A stretch of DNA of 64,000 nucleotides from Cloacibacillus evryensis DSM 19522 (GTDB lineage Bacteria; Synergistota; Synergistia; Synergistales; Synergistaceae): assembly GCF_000585335.1 (NCBI RefSeq), contig NZ_KK073872.1, positions 502,001-566,000 of the forward strand, in the 5' to 3' direction. A program made the position numbers and the translations under genes. How positions within the stretch are numbered: position 1 is the stretch's first letter; the number at the start of each line of letters is the position of its first letter. Below, piece by piece: positions 33,215 to 41,605 of the stretch. Below the pieces are notes generated by a model. The model saw nothing but the letters and a program-made list of their open reading frames with translations. It did not search any database and was not told the DNA's origin.

Positions 33215-33379
33215 ATGGAGCAGATCGCGCAGAGTGAGTTTTTTTATCATCATATCGCGCCGAATTTAATGCTGGTCAAGGCGGTGTTTTTCTTCGGGAT
33301 CTTCGGGCTGATCGGCGTGGTGGCGCAGTCGGTGCGGATCGGGCAGGAGAAGGAGGAGCTGGAGGAGAAGAATGGGTAG
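33215..33379 (+). CDS. 54-residue single-pass membrane protein
   Basis: MEQIAQSEFFYHHIAPNLML is followed by a hydrophobic helix (VKAVFFFGIFGLIGVVAQSV) and a Glu/Lys-rich tail. GGAGGG lies upstream. The next gene starts inside its end. Function unknown. Confidence 0.55.
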   Translation: MEQIAQSEFFYHHIAPNLMLVKAVFFFGIFGLIGVVAQSVRIGQEKEELEEKNG

Positions 33380-33605
33380 GCATTATGTGTATCGCGGGAA
33401 GGAGGTAGCGGCGTGTCAGGTGGATTTCAGGGACTCGTCTGCCTTTTGCACTTTCTGGAAGGCCAGTGACGGTAGCGCGCGGAGGCTAAGACACCCGGAG
33501 TTGCCGGAGCAGGCGTCGCGGAGCGCCGCGCAGGGAGATTTGGACAGGTTTGCGGAGCTGAGGAAGTTAAAGGTACTGGAAAGGAGTGCTCGTCTTGTCG
33601 AGTGA
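33372..33605 (+). CDS. Hypothetical early phage protein, 77 residues
   Basis: Starts in the overlap with the preceding gene (MGRHYVYRGKEVAACQVDF). Basic C-terminal half. No family recognised; overlap at both ends supports it as a real gene. Confidence 0.6.
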   Translation: MGRHYVYRGKEVAACQVDFRDSSAFCTFWKASDGSARRLRHPELPEQASRSAAQGDLDRFAELRKLKVLERSARLVE

Positions 33606-33756
33606 GACGTTGCGGACCACGGACGGCAAGGAATATGGCGAGTGTACGGAGTGCGGAAAGAGCGGGCGGGTTTATTGGTGTTTTTTCTGCGACGAGGGGC
33701 CGCTGTGCTGGGATTGCCTCGAGGAGCATAAATCGGATTATCACAATATCAGGTAA
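33595..33756 (+). CDS. 53-residue B-box-like zinc-finger protein
   Basis: TTG 33595 has AAGGAG 8 bases upstream. Eight potential zinc ligands are spaced C17-x2-C20-x8-C29-x2-C32-x5-C38-x2-C41-x3-H45-x4-H50, the cross-brace pattern of B-box domains. The whole protein is this one domain. Such a fold usually mediates protein contacts; its role in the phage is unknown. Confidence 0.65.
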   Translation: MSSETLRTTDGKEYGECTECGKSGRVYWCFFCDEGPLCWDCLEEHKSDYHNIR

Positions 33757-33768
33757 GGAGGAGTTTTT

Positions 33769-34113
33769 ATGAAGGAATTTTTAGAGGATCTGGGACAAAA
33801 GCCTCTTACCCCTGACGTAATAAGGGAGTATCTGAATCAGGGGTGTGAAAAGGTAAAGGAGTTTGAGCCTGAGGCTTTCCTTATTGTCGGCATCAAGGCG
33901 GAGGGGGAGGATATCCATTCGATGGTGGTCACGAGGTTTTCCTGTCTTGAGTTTGTAAATATTTTGAATGGCATTTCAAGGATATCCCCTGAGATTCACC
34001 AAGCGATGTGTGCTTTTTCCATAGAAATGCTTTGTGACTGCATTGAGGAGAAGGACAAGGACGACTGCCGTGATTGTCCTGACGAGTTTCGTGGGGATAA
34101 GTCCGATGCGTAG
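33769..34113 (+). CDS. Hypothetical early phage protein, 114 residues
   Basis: AAGGAGGAG precedes the ATG. The N-terminus is helical (MKEFLEDLGQKPLTPDVIRE); a central pair of strands (AFLIVGIKAEG, SMVVTRF) precedes helices and an acidic Cys-containing tail. No family recognised. The shape loosely recalls the product at 32567-32956. Confidence 0.65.
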   Translation: MKEFLEDLGQKPLTPDVIREYLNQGCEKVKEFEPEAFLIVGIKAEGEDIHSMVVTRFSCLEFVNILNGISRISPEIHQAMCAFSIEMLCDCIEEKDKDDCRDCPDEFRGDKSDA

Positions 34114-34183
34114 CGTAACGCGGGCATTTCTTAATTTCTATGGCGGGGATATGGGAACGCCTTGGGTGGCGGCAAAAAAGAGT

Positions 34184-34241
34184 GCCTCCCTTTAGGGGAG
34201 GCGTGGTTACCGGTTTTACGGCGGCAGTTGGCGCTGCCGCC
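34184..34241 (+). other. Two consecutive hairpins in a non-coding gap
   Basis: GCCTCCC/GGGAGGC (34184-34190 with 34196-34202) and GGCGGCAG/CTGCCGCC (34220-34227 with 34234-34241) lie in the 169-bp gap 34114-34282. Neither has a long T tract. They may attenuate or stabilise early mRNA. Confidence 0.5.
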
Positions 34242-34282
34242 TCTATTGTAGCACGTCGTGTGCTGTGAAGGAGGTTAGTTTT

Positions 34283-34357
34283 ATGGAGGATTTTTTTGAG
34301 GGTCTGTGCGATTGGCTTGGTAAATACGGCGATATTGAATGGTGGGTGCTGAGATGA
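34283..34357 (+). CDS. 24-residue mini-protein
   Basis: A strong GAAGGAGG precedes ATG 34283; the frame reads MEDFFEGLCDWLGKYGD and ends in an ATGA overlap with the next gene. It may be a real micro-protein or a leader coupling translation. Confidence 0.45.
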   Translation: MEDFFEGLCDWLGKYGDIEWWVLR

Positions 34358-34632
34358 GCGGGCTGAAGCAGCGGGTTTTAGAGGCGATCTCCGAGACGGA
34401 CGACGTTCTTCTGGATGTGCTTTGCGGGAATTGTCCCGCGAAGTATCTGGAGAAGGGGGCTACGGAGGGCGGGCTTGCAATCGAACCCGACGAGTGGACT
34501 TGCCCTTGCAGTTTTGAGTACGGAGATCCCGGTTGTGAACGGTGCGGCGATTATAAGCGGATAGAGGAGCTGGCCGGCAAATTGGCCGACGAGATGGAGC
34601 GTATGGAAGGAGCGGTATCAGATGAGTTCTAA
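34354..34632 (+). CDS. Cys-rich hypothetical phage protein
   Basis: 92 residues from the ATG overlapping the preceding stop. CGNCPAKY and TCPCSFEYGDPGCERCGDY suggest a metal-binding or disulphide-type knuckle; the C-terminus is helical. No family recognised. It overlaps the nuclease start. Confidence 0.65.
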   Translation: MSGLKQRVLEAISETDDVLLDVLCGNCPAKYLEKGATEGGLAIEPDEWTCPCSFEYGDPGCERCGDYKRIEELAGKLADEMERMEGAVSDEF

Positions 34633-35326
34633 GGGTTTGGAGAAGGGGCCGGCGAAGGCGGCAAAGGCCCATATCAGATATAAGACGGCTGACGGCAAGG
34701 TGGTTCCTGGTGTGACGACGGTGCTGGGGGTAATTAATAAGCCGGCGCTGGTGAAGTGGGCGAATAATCTTGGGCTGCAGGGTATCGACAGCAGCGCCTA
34801 TGTGGATGAGACGGCGCGTATCGGTACGCTGGCGCACGAGATGATTCAGGAGTATTTGGGTGGCCCGGTTGTGGACAGGGGCGCGTATACGAAGGATCAG
34901 ATCGACGCCGCGGAGAATGCCCTGATTTCTTTTTTTGAGTGGGAGAGGCATCAGGAGGGGGCGAAGATGGTGACGCGCGCCATCGAGCTGCCGCTGGTTT
35001 CGGAGGCTTACCGCTTCGGCGGCACGATTGACTGGTACGGAGAGATCGGCGGACGGATGTGGCTGGTGGATATTAAGTCCTCGAAGGGGCTTTTTACGGA
35101 GCATGAGTTGCAGGTGGCCGCCTATTACAAGATGCTGCAGGAGAACGGCTATGCGGTGGACGGGGTACGGCTGCTGCGCGTCGGACGCACGGAGGACGAG
35201 GGGTTTGACGATCATGTGCTGTCGCCGGTGAAGCTGGACGCCGGCTGGGAGGTTTTCGAGAACGCTTTGCGGCTGTACCGCACGAAGCAGCAGTATGAGG
35301 CGCAGGCCAGGAAGGGGGCGTTTTGA
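34622..35326 (+). CDS. PD-(D/E)XK nuclease (RecB/Cas4-like, phage recombination exonuclease)
   Basis: 234 residues with the catalytic layout of the RecB-type nuclease family: His in GTLAHEMIQEYL, Asp in GGTIDWYG, the D-x-K pair in WLVDIKSSKG, and Gln in ELQVAAYYKML. It probably degrades double-stranded DNA ends, feeding the Bet/RecT annealase encoded immediately downstream. Confidence 0.88.
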   Translation: MSSKGLEKGPAKAAKAHIRYKTADGKVVPGVTTVLGVINKPALVKWANNLGLQGIDSSAYVDETARIGTLAHEMIQEYLGGPVVDRGAYTKDQIDAAENALISFFEWERHQEGAKMVTRAIELPLVSEAYRFGGTIDWYGEIGGRMWLVDIKSSKGLFTEHELQVAAYYKMLQENGYAVDGVRLLRVGRTEDEGFDDHVLSPVKLDAGWEVFENALRLYRTKQQYEAQARKGAF

Positions 35327-35328
35327 CG

Positions 35329-36261
35329 ATGGCACAGGAGGCTGTGACGGCGGCGGAGGCGCCGCGTTTCCGCCAGTTGAGCGATAAGGACAGGGATCTG
35401 CTGCGTAAGGGGCTGTGCGCGAAGTGTACGGCGGACGAGTTCGAGCTTTTTGCGGAGACGTGTAATAAGACGGGGCTGGACCCGTTTATGCGGCAGATTT
35501 ATCCGGTGTTTCGTCCTGACCGCAAGCAGAACCGCGATGTGATGCAGATTCAGGTTTCGATCGACGGGATGCGTCTGGTGGCGGAGCGTTCGGGGCATTA
35601 CGCGGGGCAAGTGGGGCCTTTCTGGTGCGGCAAGGACGGCGTGTGGAAGGATGTCTGGCTGTCGGATAAGGAGTTTCCCGTGGCGGCGAAGGTCGGCGTG
35701 ATGCGGCATGATTTTAATGAGGTTCTGTGGGCGGCGGCGCGTTTTCAATCTTATGTGCAGACGACGTATGAGCGGAGGCCGAATCAGATGTGGAATAAGT
35801 TCCCCGACGTGATGATCGCGAAGTGCGCAGAGGCTTTGGCGCTGCGCAAGGCGTTCCCGATGGAGTTGTCGGGGCTTTATTCGACGGAGGAGATGTCTCA
35901 GGCGGATAACGCCGAACCGAGTACGGGGAAGGTGAATGTCTCTCCGAATACTGCCCCAAAGGCGGAGACGCCCGCGCCGGCAAAGCCGGAGCCCGCAGCT
36001 CAGGAAGCGCCGCAGCCCGCTGAGGATAGGAAGAGCGCGCCGCCGCAGGAGGCGGACGATCATACCGTCTTGTCGCGCACGTTGATGAATTTGCTGGTTT
36101 CGGAGCAGGGGCTAGGTTTTAAGAAGTCGGAGATCGCCCCTTTTATTGTCCGCGTGGTCGGACGGAGTAATTTTAAGGCTTTGGGCGAGCTTTCTTTGGA
36201 GGAGCTGAGCCGCTGTGTCGAGGTCGCCCGTGACGAGTTGTCGGCTCGGAGTGTGGCTTAG
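35329..36261 (+). CDS. bet: Single-strand annealing protein, Bet/RecT family
   Basis: 310 residues. The N-terminal 190 match phage Bet proteins (ETCNKTGLDPFMRQIYPVF, VSIDGMRLVAERSGHYAG, MIAKCAEALALRKAFP). A Pro/Ala-rich linker joins a C-terminal helical domain. It anneals single strands produced by the upstream nuclease. ATG 35329 is preferred to the TTG at 35323 for ribosome-site spacing. Confidence 0.92.
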   Translation: MAQEAVTAAEAPRFRQLSDKDRDLLRKGLCAKCTADEFELFAETCNKTGLDPFMRQIYPVFRPDRKQNRDVMQIQVSIDGMRLVAERSGHYAGQVGPFWCGKDGVWKDVWLSDKEFPVAAKVGVMRHDFNEVLWAAARFQSYVQTTYERRPNQMWNKFPDVMIAKCAEALALRKAFPMELSGLYSTEEMSQADNAEPSTGKVNVSPNTAPKAETPAPAKPEPAAQEAPQPAEDRKSAPPQEADDHTVLSRTLMNLLVSEQGLGFKKSEIAPFIVRVVGRSNFKALGELSLEELSRCVEVARDELSARSVA

Positions 36262-36272
36262 GAGGTATCGGT

Positions 36273-37097
36273 ATGAAGAAGTGGCGTTGTCCGAGAGGTT
36301 TGTTTGAGCGTACGGGCGGTATTGATGGTGATTTTCTGGCTGAGTCGAGGGGCGCGGCGATGGAGACTTTTGACTGTGATCCCCAGAATGCCGGGTGTGA
36401 CTGTTATGGCTGCGACGGGCCGTTGGAGGTATCGTCGCACGGGAGGGTAAAGCATTCCGAGGTGGAGGCCCGTTCTGAAGGCTGTGTTCCGGCTCCTGTG
36501 GACGGCGGCGTGGTGGAGGGCGGGATTGTTCCCGCCTCTTCCGCGGCCGTGATTTTTGGCGGCGAGGTGCGCGAGGATGATGTCATCGAGACGGAGTTTG
36601 CGCAGGGGCAGCAGCCGCTCGGCGGAGAGGATGTTTTTCCGCCTTCGTATGAGGAGGTCGTAGGTTCCGCTCCCAATGTTACGGAGGCGCAGCGGAGGCT
36701 GTTGTTTGTCCGCGAGCAGATGCAGGCGGCGGACAGGGCGATTAAGGATATCAAGAAGGACGCGGTGGCTCCCTTTCAGGGTGAGATCACGGAGAATCAG
36801 CGGCGCAAGGATATGTTGGCGATCGCCTTTGATTTTTATGTGGTGCAGAGCGCGATCGAGGAGGCCCGTGTGAAGAGTCTGCACGAGGACCCGATTTTCT
36901 GCGCCTATATTGCCGCCACCGAGAAGAAGTTTCTTAAGGTGAAGGTGGGGACGCGGCAGGATGTGCGCGAGGCGGCGGTCAAGTATGGCGAGGCCAATGT
37001 TTATGTCTTCGGCGAGTTTCAGGAGGGGCAGGATGTAAACGCCCCCGCGGCGGAGGCTGGGAAGGACTGCCGTGAAAGTGAGGAGGGGGCGGCTTAA
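36273..37097 (+). CDS. Hypothetical phage protein, 274 residues
   Basis: A Cys-rich N-terminal piece (FDCDPQNAGCDCYGCDGP), an acidic middle and a helical C-terminal domain (QRRLLFVREQMQAADRAI and beyond). No family recognised. Position between the annealase and the replication organiser suggests a DNA-metabolism role. Confidence 0.7.
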   Translation: MKKWRCPRGLFERTGGIDGDFLAESRGAAMETFDCDPQNAGCDCYGCDGPLEVSSHGRVKHSEVEARSEGCVPAPVDGGVVEGGIVPASSAAVIFGGEVREDDVIETEFAQGQQPLGGEDVFPPSYEEVVGSAPNVTEAQRRLLFVREQMQAADRAIKDIKKDAVAPFQGEITENQRRKDMLAIAFDFYVVQSAIEEARVKSLHEDPIFCAYIAATEKKFLKVKVGTRQDVREAAVKYGEANVYVFGEFQEGQDVNAPAAEAGKDCRESEEGAA

Positions 37098-37112
37098 CGC
37101 CCCTTTTCGCTC

Positions 37113-38003
37113 ATGAACAGCGATATTCGTATTCCCGTATCTTTTATCGGACACCGGAAGCGCCGGAAGTTGAGTCTCGCGCTGGGGGTGCCGGAGTGCG
37201 CGGGCTATTTGCTTGATTTGTGGCTCAACGCCGCGATGAACCGCCCGAAGGGCGTTTTGTACGATATGGACGCCGCCGATATCGCTTTGGATGCAGGCTG
37301 GGATGGGGATGTCGATTTTTTTGTCGGAGCGTTGGTGAGCTGCGGTTTTCTGGAGCTGAATGAGGACGGGGTGTATGTGCTGCATGATTGGGCGGAGCAT
37401 CAGGGGTATGCGCAGTTCGCCGAGGAGCGGCGCGAGCAGGCCCGTAACGCGGCAAACGCCAGGTGGGCGAAGCACAGGGCGCCGGCGGGCAGTGCTGTCG
37501 GTATGCCCGAGCAATGCGGCGAGCATGATTCAGCATTGCCGGCGGATACGGAGAGCAATGCCCCATCTCCAGTTCCATCTCCATCTCCATTACCAGATCC
37601 TAAAGATAAAGATATATGTCCGTCCGTTCCCGCCGCCGCGAAGTCTCAGCGTGGCAAGGCGGATTTTTCGCCGGAGTTCGAGGCGTTTTACGCGGCTTAT
37701 CCGCGGCGGGTGGTGAAGAAGCGGGCGTGGAGGAACTGGAATGTCTGTCTTAAGGGCGGGGCGAGTCCCGATGAGCTGACGGCGGCGGCGGTGGCATACG
37801 CGGAGAGGTGCCGGCGGCTGCGGACGAGCGAGGAGTTTATTTTGCATCCGTCAACTTTTTTGGGGCCTTCGGAGCCCTGGCGGGATTATGTCCATCCGCC
37901 GGCGGCACGAGAGGATTCCGGGGTGATCGGCCGTCTGTCTCCCGAGGAGGAGGCCCGTCAGCTCGCCGATATCGAGAGGTATCTCTCTAGGGGGGTGGCA
38001 TGA
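37113..38003 (+). CDS. Phage replication organiser, DnaT/O-like
   Basis: 296 residues: an N-terminal winged-helix-like domain (RRKLSLALGVPECAGYLLDL, VLHDWAEHQGYAQF), a Pro/Ser linker (PSPVPSPSPLPDP) and a C-terminal DnaT-like domain (FEAFYAAYPRRVVKKRAWRN). Paired with the DnaC-like loader by a four-base overlap, it probably recognises the phage origin. No helicase gene is present, so the host helicase is likely recruited. Confidence 0.8.
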   Translation: MNSDIRIPVSFIGHRKRRKLSLALGVPECAGYLLDLWLNAAMNRPKGVLYDMDAADIALDAGWDGDVDFFVGALVSCGFLELNEDGVYVLHDWAEHQGYAQFAEERREQARNAANARWAKHRAPAGSAVGMPEQCGEHDSALPADTESNAPSPVPSPSPLPDPKDKDICPSVPAAAKSQRGKADFSPEFEAFYAAYPRRVVKKRAWRNWNVCLKGGASPDELTAAAVAYAERCRRLRTSEEFILHPSTFLGPSEPWRDYVHPPAAREDSGVIGRLSPEEEARQLADIERYLSRGVA

Positions 38004-38923
38004 TGTATACGGCATCGGAGGCATTGAGGTCGTCTGTCCCGAATTTGATGGAGTATCGGGATGAGGCGGCGATGAAGCGCCAGCACGCCGAGATGTGGCA
38101 GGAGGTCCTCGTCTGGATGAACAAACGGTTTAAGGACGTGCGGCCGGAGGATTTGTATGACCAGCAGCTTTTGAGCCTGCACGCCGCGATGTGCATGGAG
38201 GAGGACTGTAAGTATTGCATAGATGTTTCGCAGTGTCCTCATTCGCGGGCCGCTTTGGTGGTCTGCGAGGAGCAGGAGCGTGGCAGACGGGCCTTTATGG
38301 TCCGCGCGAAGGTATGTGATTTTCTTTCTCAGCACCGGCAGGAGGCGCGCCGGCATGATTTGCTCGAGGAGAGCGGGATTCCGAAGGCGCGGCGCGGAAA
38401 TAGTTTCCAGGCTTTTGATACGCTCGGCGGTTCGATGGTGCTGCAGGCGACGAAGGCGAAGGCACAGGAGTGTTTCGAGAAGGGGCGCGGCCTGGTTCTC
38501 GGAGGGCCTGTGGGCTGCGGCAAGACGCATCTGGCGATAGCTATGGGGCTTGCGGCGGTGGAGCAGGGGCAGTCGGTGCGCTTTTTTCTGCTTCCTGATT
38601 TGCTGGAGGATTTGCGCTCTGCGATGTTCGACCATCGTGAGGAGCTGCTTTCGGAGGTGAAGTCATGCGGCTGGCTGATTCTCGACGACGCGGGAACGGA
38701 GCGGAGCACGGACTGGAACGACGAGCGGCTGTTCGTCATGATAGATCACCGCTGTAATCATAATTTGCCGGTGGTGGTGACGACGAACGCGGTCGGCGAA
38801 GACGGGCTGCGCAGGATTTTGGACGGAGACCGCGGCGCGCGGACGTTTTCTCGCCTGATGGGTATGACGGAGCAGGCGTGGATGGTGGGTGTGCCGGATT
38901 ACCGGAGGAAGGGGCGGCAGTGA
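38000..38923 (+). CDS. DnaC/IstB-like helicase loader ATPase
   Basis: 307 residues with Walker A GGPVGCGKTH (about 168-177), Walker B LILDDAGTE and a sensor TTNA. Upstream is a Cys cluster (C65, C70, C73, C79) suggestive of a zinc knuckle. It would load the host replicative helicase. Its stop overlaps the methylase start (TGATG). Confidence 0.9.
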   Translation: MMYTASEALRSSVPNLMEYRDEAAMKRQHAEMWQEVLVWMNKRFKDVRPEDLYDQQLLSLHAAMCMEEDCKYCIDVSQCPHSRAALVVCEEQERGRRAFMVRAKVCDFLSQHRQEARRHDLLEESGIPKARRGNSFQAFDTLGGSMVLQATKAKAQECFEKGRGLVLGGPVGCGKTHLAIAMGLAAVEQGQSVRFFLLPDLLEDLRSAMFDHREELLSEVKSCGWLILDDAGTERSTDWNDERLFVMIDHRCNHNLPVVVTTNAVGEDGLRRILDGDRGARTFSRLMGMTEQAWMVGVPDYRRKGRQ

Positions 38924-40326
38924 TGGGGCTGATAATTGATCTTTTTGCGGGCGGCGGCGGGACTTCGCTTGGGATAGAGCGGGCGCTTGGCCGCAGCCCG
39001 GATATTGCGGTAAATCATGATCCGGAAGCGGTCGCCATGCATAAGGCGAATCATCCTCATACGAAGCATTATTGTGAAAATGTGTGGGCAGTCAACCCCC
39101 GTGAGGCGACCGCGGGACGGCCCGTCGATTTTCTTTGGGCGTCCCCGGATTGTAAGCATTTTTCTAAGGCGAAGGGCGGGAAGCCTCTCGATAAGAAGAT
39201 CCGCTCTCTGGCATGGGTGATTGTGAAGTGGGCGGCATGGACGCGGCCCCAGGTGATCGCGATGGAGAATGTCGAGGAGTTCCGTAAGTGGGGACCTCTG
39301 GACCGCAAAGGCCGTCCGATCAAGGCTCTCGAAGGAACGACGTTCAGTAATTTTGTTTTTGCCCTTAGAAAGCTGGGGTATAAGGTGGATTACCGCGATC
39401 TTAAGGCCTGCGATTACGGCGCTCCCACAAGCCGTAAGCGTTTTTTCCTTGTCGCACGCCGCGACGGCGCGCCGATCGTCTGGCCGGTGCGGACGCACGG
39501 CGTCGGCACGGGACGCCCGTATCGGACTGCGGCGGAATGTATTGACTGGTCTATTCCCTGTCCAAGTATTTTCGAAAGGGAGAAGGAGTTGGCCCAAAAC
39601 ACTCTGCGCCGAATTGCAAAAGGGCTCGTCAGGTATGTTTTGTCGAACCCAAGCCCGTTTATCGTCTCTGTGAATCACGGCGGCGATGCTTTTCGCGGCG
39701 TCGGGATGGATGAACCGATGCACACACTGGCGTTGGACGGTCCGCTTATGGTGGTAGACGCCAACCCGCGCTACGCGATATGTGCCGCACATCTTGCGAA
39801 GCATTACGGAGGGGTGGTCGGACAAGCGGTGGAATCTCCTGTCGGTACGATAACGGCGGCGGATCACCACAGCTTGGTGGCCTGTACGCTTATGAGGCAG
39901 TTCGGCACGAGTACGGGAGCTCCTGTAGACCGCCCTGTCGGGACGGTGATGCCGGAAGGCCGCGGCAAGACTGGGCTGGTAGCGGCGTTTCTGACGAAGT
40001 ATTACGGTGCCGAGAGGGAAGGGATGCAGCTGAATGGTCCTCTGCATACTATCTGCGGTAAGGATAAGTTCGCCGTCGTTACGGTCAGTATCGGCGGAGA
40101 AGAGTACGCGGTTTACGATATCGGCATGAGGATGCTGCAGCCGCGCGAGCTGTTCCGCGCGCAGGGGTTCGGCGACGATTATATTATCGATCTGATTTAT
40201 GAGGGTAAGTATCTCAGTAAGTCGGCTCAGGTCCGTATGGTGGGCAATTCTGTCTGCCCGCCGATTGCGGAGGCGATCGTCAAGGCCAACTGTGCCTTTA
40301 TGCAGGAGGAGCGGGAGGTGGCGTAG
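38923..40326 (+). CDS. DNA (cytosine-5) methyltransferase
   Basis: 467 residues. Motif I DLFAGGGGTSLGIE, catalytic Cys77 in ASPDCKHFSKAKGG, motif VI AMENVEEF (115-117) and the R-x-R-type SRKRFFLVA motif are present; C-terminal IRAE-like region lies near VRMVGNSVCPPIAE. The catalytic loop reads PDC rather than the usual PPC, a variant known in phage enzymes. It likely protects phage DNA. No partner restriction enzyme adjoins it. ATG 38923 overlaps the upstream stop. Confidence 0.92.
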   Translation: MGLIIDLFAGGGGTSLGIERALGRSPDIAVNHDPEAVAMHKANHPHTKHYCENVWAVNPREATAGRPVDFLWASPDCKHFSKAKGGKPLDKKIRSLAWVIVKWAAWTRPQVIAMENVEEFRKWGPLDRKGRPIKALEGTTFSNFVFALRKLGYKVDYRDLKACDYGAPTSRKRFFLVARRDGAPIVWPVRTHGVGTGRPYRTAAECIDWSIPCPSIFEREKELAQNTLRRIAKGLVRYVLSNPSPFIVSVNHGGDAFRGVGMDEPMHTLALDGPLMVVDANPRYAICAAHLAKHYGGVVGQAVESPVGTITAADHHSLVACTLMRQFGTSTGAPVDRPVGTVMPEGRGKTGLVAAFLTKYYGAEREGMQLNGPLHTICGKDKFAVVTVSIGGEEYAVYDIGMRMLQPRELFRAQGFGDDYIIDLIYEGKYLSKSAQVRMVGNSVCPPIAEAIVKANCAFMQEEREVA

Positions 40327-41346
40327 ATGGTCTACACGGGCGACGCTTTTGAAATTCTAAGCACCATGCCTGGCGGAAGTGTGAATTGTATTGTGACGTC
40401 CCCTCCCTATTATGCGCTGCGGGATTACGGTGTGGAGGGACAGATCGGGCTTGAGGCGACGCCTGAGGAGTATATTTCCCGACTTGTATCTGTATTTGAC
40501 GAGGCAAGAAGAGTACTGCGCGGCGACGGTACTTTGTGGCTGAATCTTGGGGACTCTTATAGCGGCAGCGGCAAGGGAGCCGCAACCGATCCTCTGAACG
40601 CGAGTTTGTACAAGCAGGGGACGAACATGGGGCTGCTGGGCTCTCAGATATTACGGACGTGTGGAAAGCCGAAGAATTTGCTGGGGATTCCGTGGCGGGT
40701 CGCTTTGGCGCTGCAAGAGCGCGGATGGATTCTCCGGCAGGATATTATCTGGAATAAGCCGAATCCGATGCCTGAGAGTGTCGTGGATCGTTGTACGAAG
40801 TCCCATGAGTATATTTTCCTTTTTTCAAAGCAACAGCGTTATTTTTTTGATGCGGCTGCGATGAAGGAACCACGCGTTTCGGATGAAAATGCCAATGGAT
40901 TTCGTGGCGGTTCATATATACATGATAGCCCTTCAAAGAGAAAAACTGTTGGAAATATCAGGTATGGCGGCCAGAAATATACGGAGAACCCTGACGTTTT
41001 TTTTCGTACCAAGTCAGGGAATTTGTATGATGAAAATTATTTGTTACGCAATAGGCGTTCTGTGTGGACTGTTGCTACGGTGCCTTTCAAGGGAGCTCAT
41101 TTCGCTACGTTTCCTCCTGAACTTATCCGCCCATGTGTCCTGGCTGGGTGTCCTGTAAACGGCACTGTTCTCGACCCATTTTTCGGTTCTGGTACGGTGG
41201 GCGTAGTTTGCCGCGAGGAAAACCGCTATTACGTTGGAATCGAGATTAATCCCGAGTATGTGCGAATAGCGCGGCGGCGTATTGCCGCGACGGAGGGAAA
41301 GGGGAAATTGAGGATGGATGTTGACGGAGGTGCAATAGATGAGTAA
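40327..41346 (+). CDS. Beta-class DNA methyltransferase (N4-cytosine or N6-adenine)
   Basis: 339 residues with the catalytic motif TSPPYYALRDYG first (SPPY at 25-28) and the SAM-binding motif DPFFGSGTVGV last, the beta-class order. SPPY favours N4-cytosine, though some adenine enzymes share it. It begins directly after the cytosine-5 methylase stop. Confidence 0.88.
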   Translation: MVYTGDAFEILSTMPGGSVNCIVTSPPYYALRDYGVEGQIGLEATPEEYISRLVSVFDEARRVLRGDGTLWLNLGDSYSGSGKGAATDPLNASLYKQGTNMGLLGSQILRTCGKPKNLLGIPWRVALALQERGWILRQDIIWNKPNPMPESVVDRCTKSHEYIFLFSKQQRYFFDAAAMKEPRVSDENANGFRGGSYIHDSPSKRKTVGNIRYGGQKYTENPDVFFRTKSGNLYDENYLLRNRRSVWTVATVPFKGAHFATFPPELIRPCVLAGCPVNGTVLDPFFGSGTVGVVCREENRYYVGIEINPEYVRIARRRIAATEGKGKLRMDVDGGAIDE

Positions 41347-41605
41347 GGCGGCTTATCACAGGGATTTTTCTATTGAGTTGAGCGGGCGGGAGTCGGAGGT
41401 CTGGGAATTAGTGGCAAAGGGGCTTACGAACGAAGAAATTGGTAAGGAGCTGTATATTTCGGTCCGTACCGTACATACACACGTTAGGATTGTTTGCGAG
41501 AAGATGGGGTTTCGCAACCGGACCGAGGCGGCGGTGGCGTGGGTGAAGCGCCGGATCGCTGCGGAGCTTAGGGAAAGAGGGATGGCTGATGTCTCGTGGA
41601 TATAA
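41339..41605 (+). CDS. LuxR-type HTH protein
   Basis: 88 residues, essentially one GerE domain (LSGRESEVWELVAKGLTNEE, LYISVRTVHTHVRIV). There is no receiver or ligand domain. The start overlaps the methylase end. It may control phage gene expression. Confidence 0.85.
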   Translation: MSKAAYHRDFSIELSGRESEVWELVAKGLTNEEIGKELYISVRTVHTHVRIVCEKMGFRNRTEAAVAWVKRRIAAELRERGMADVSWI

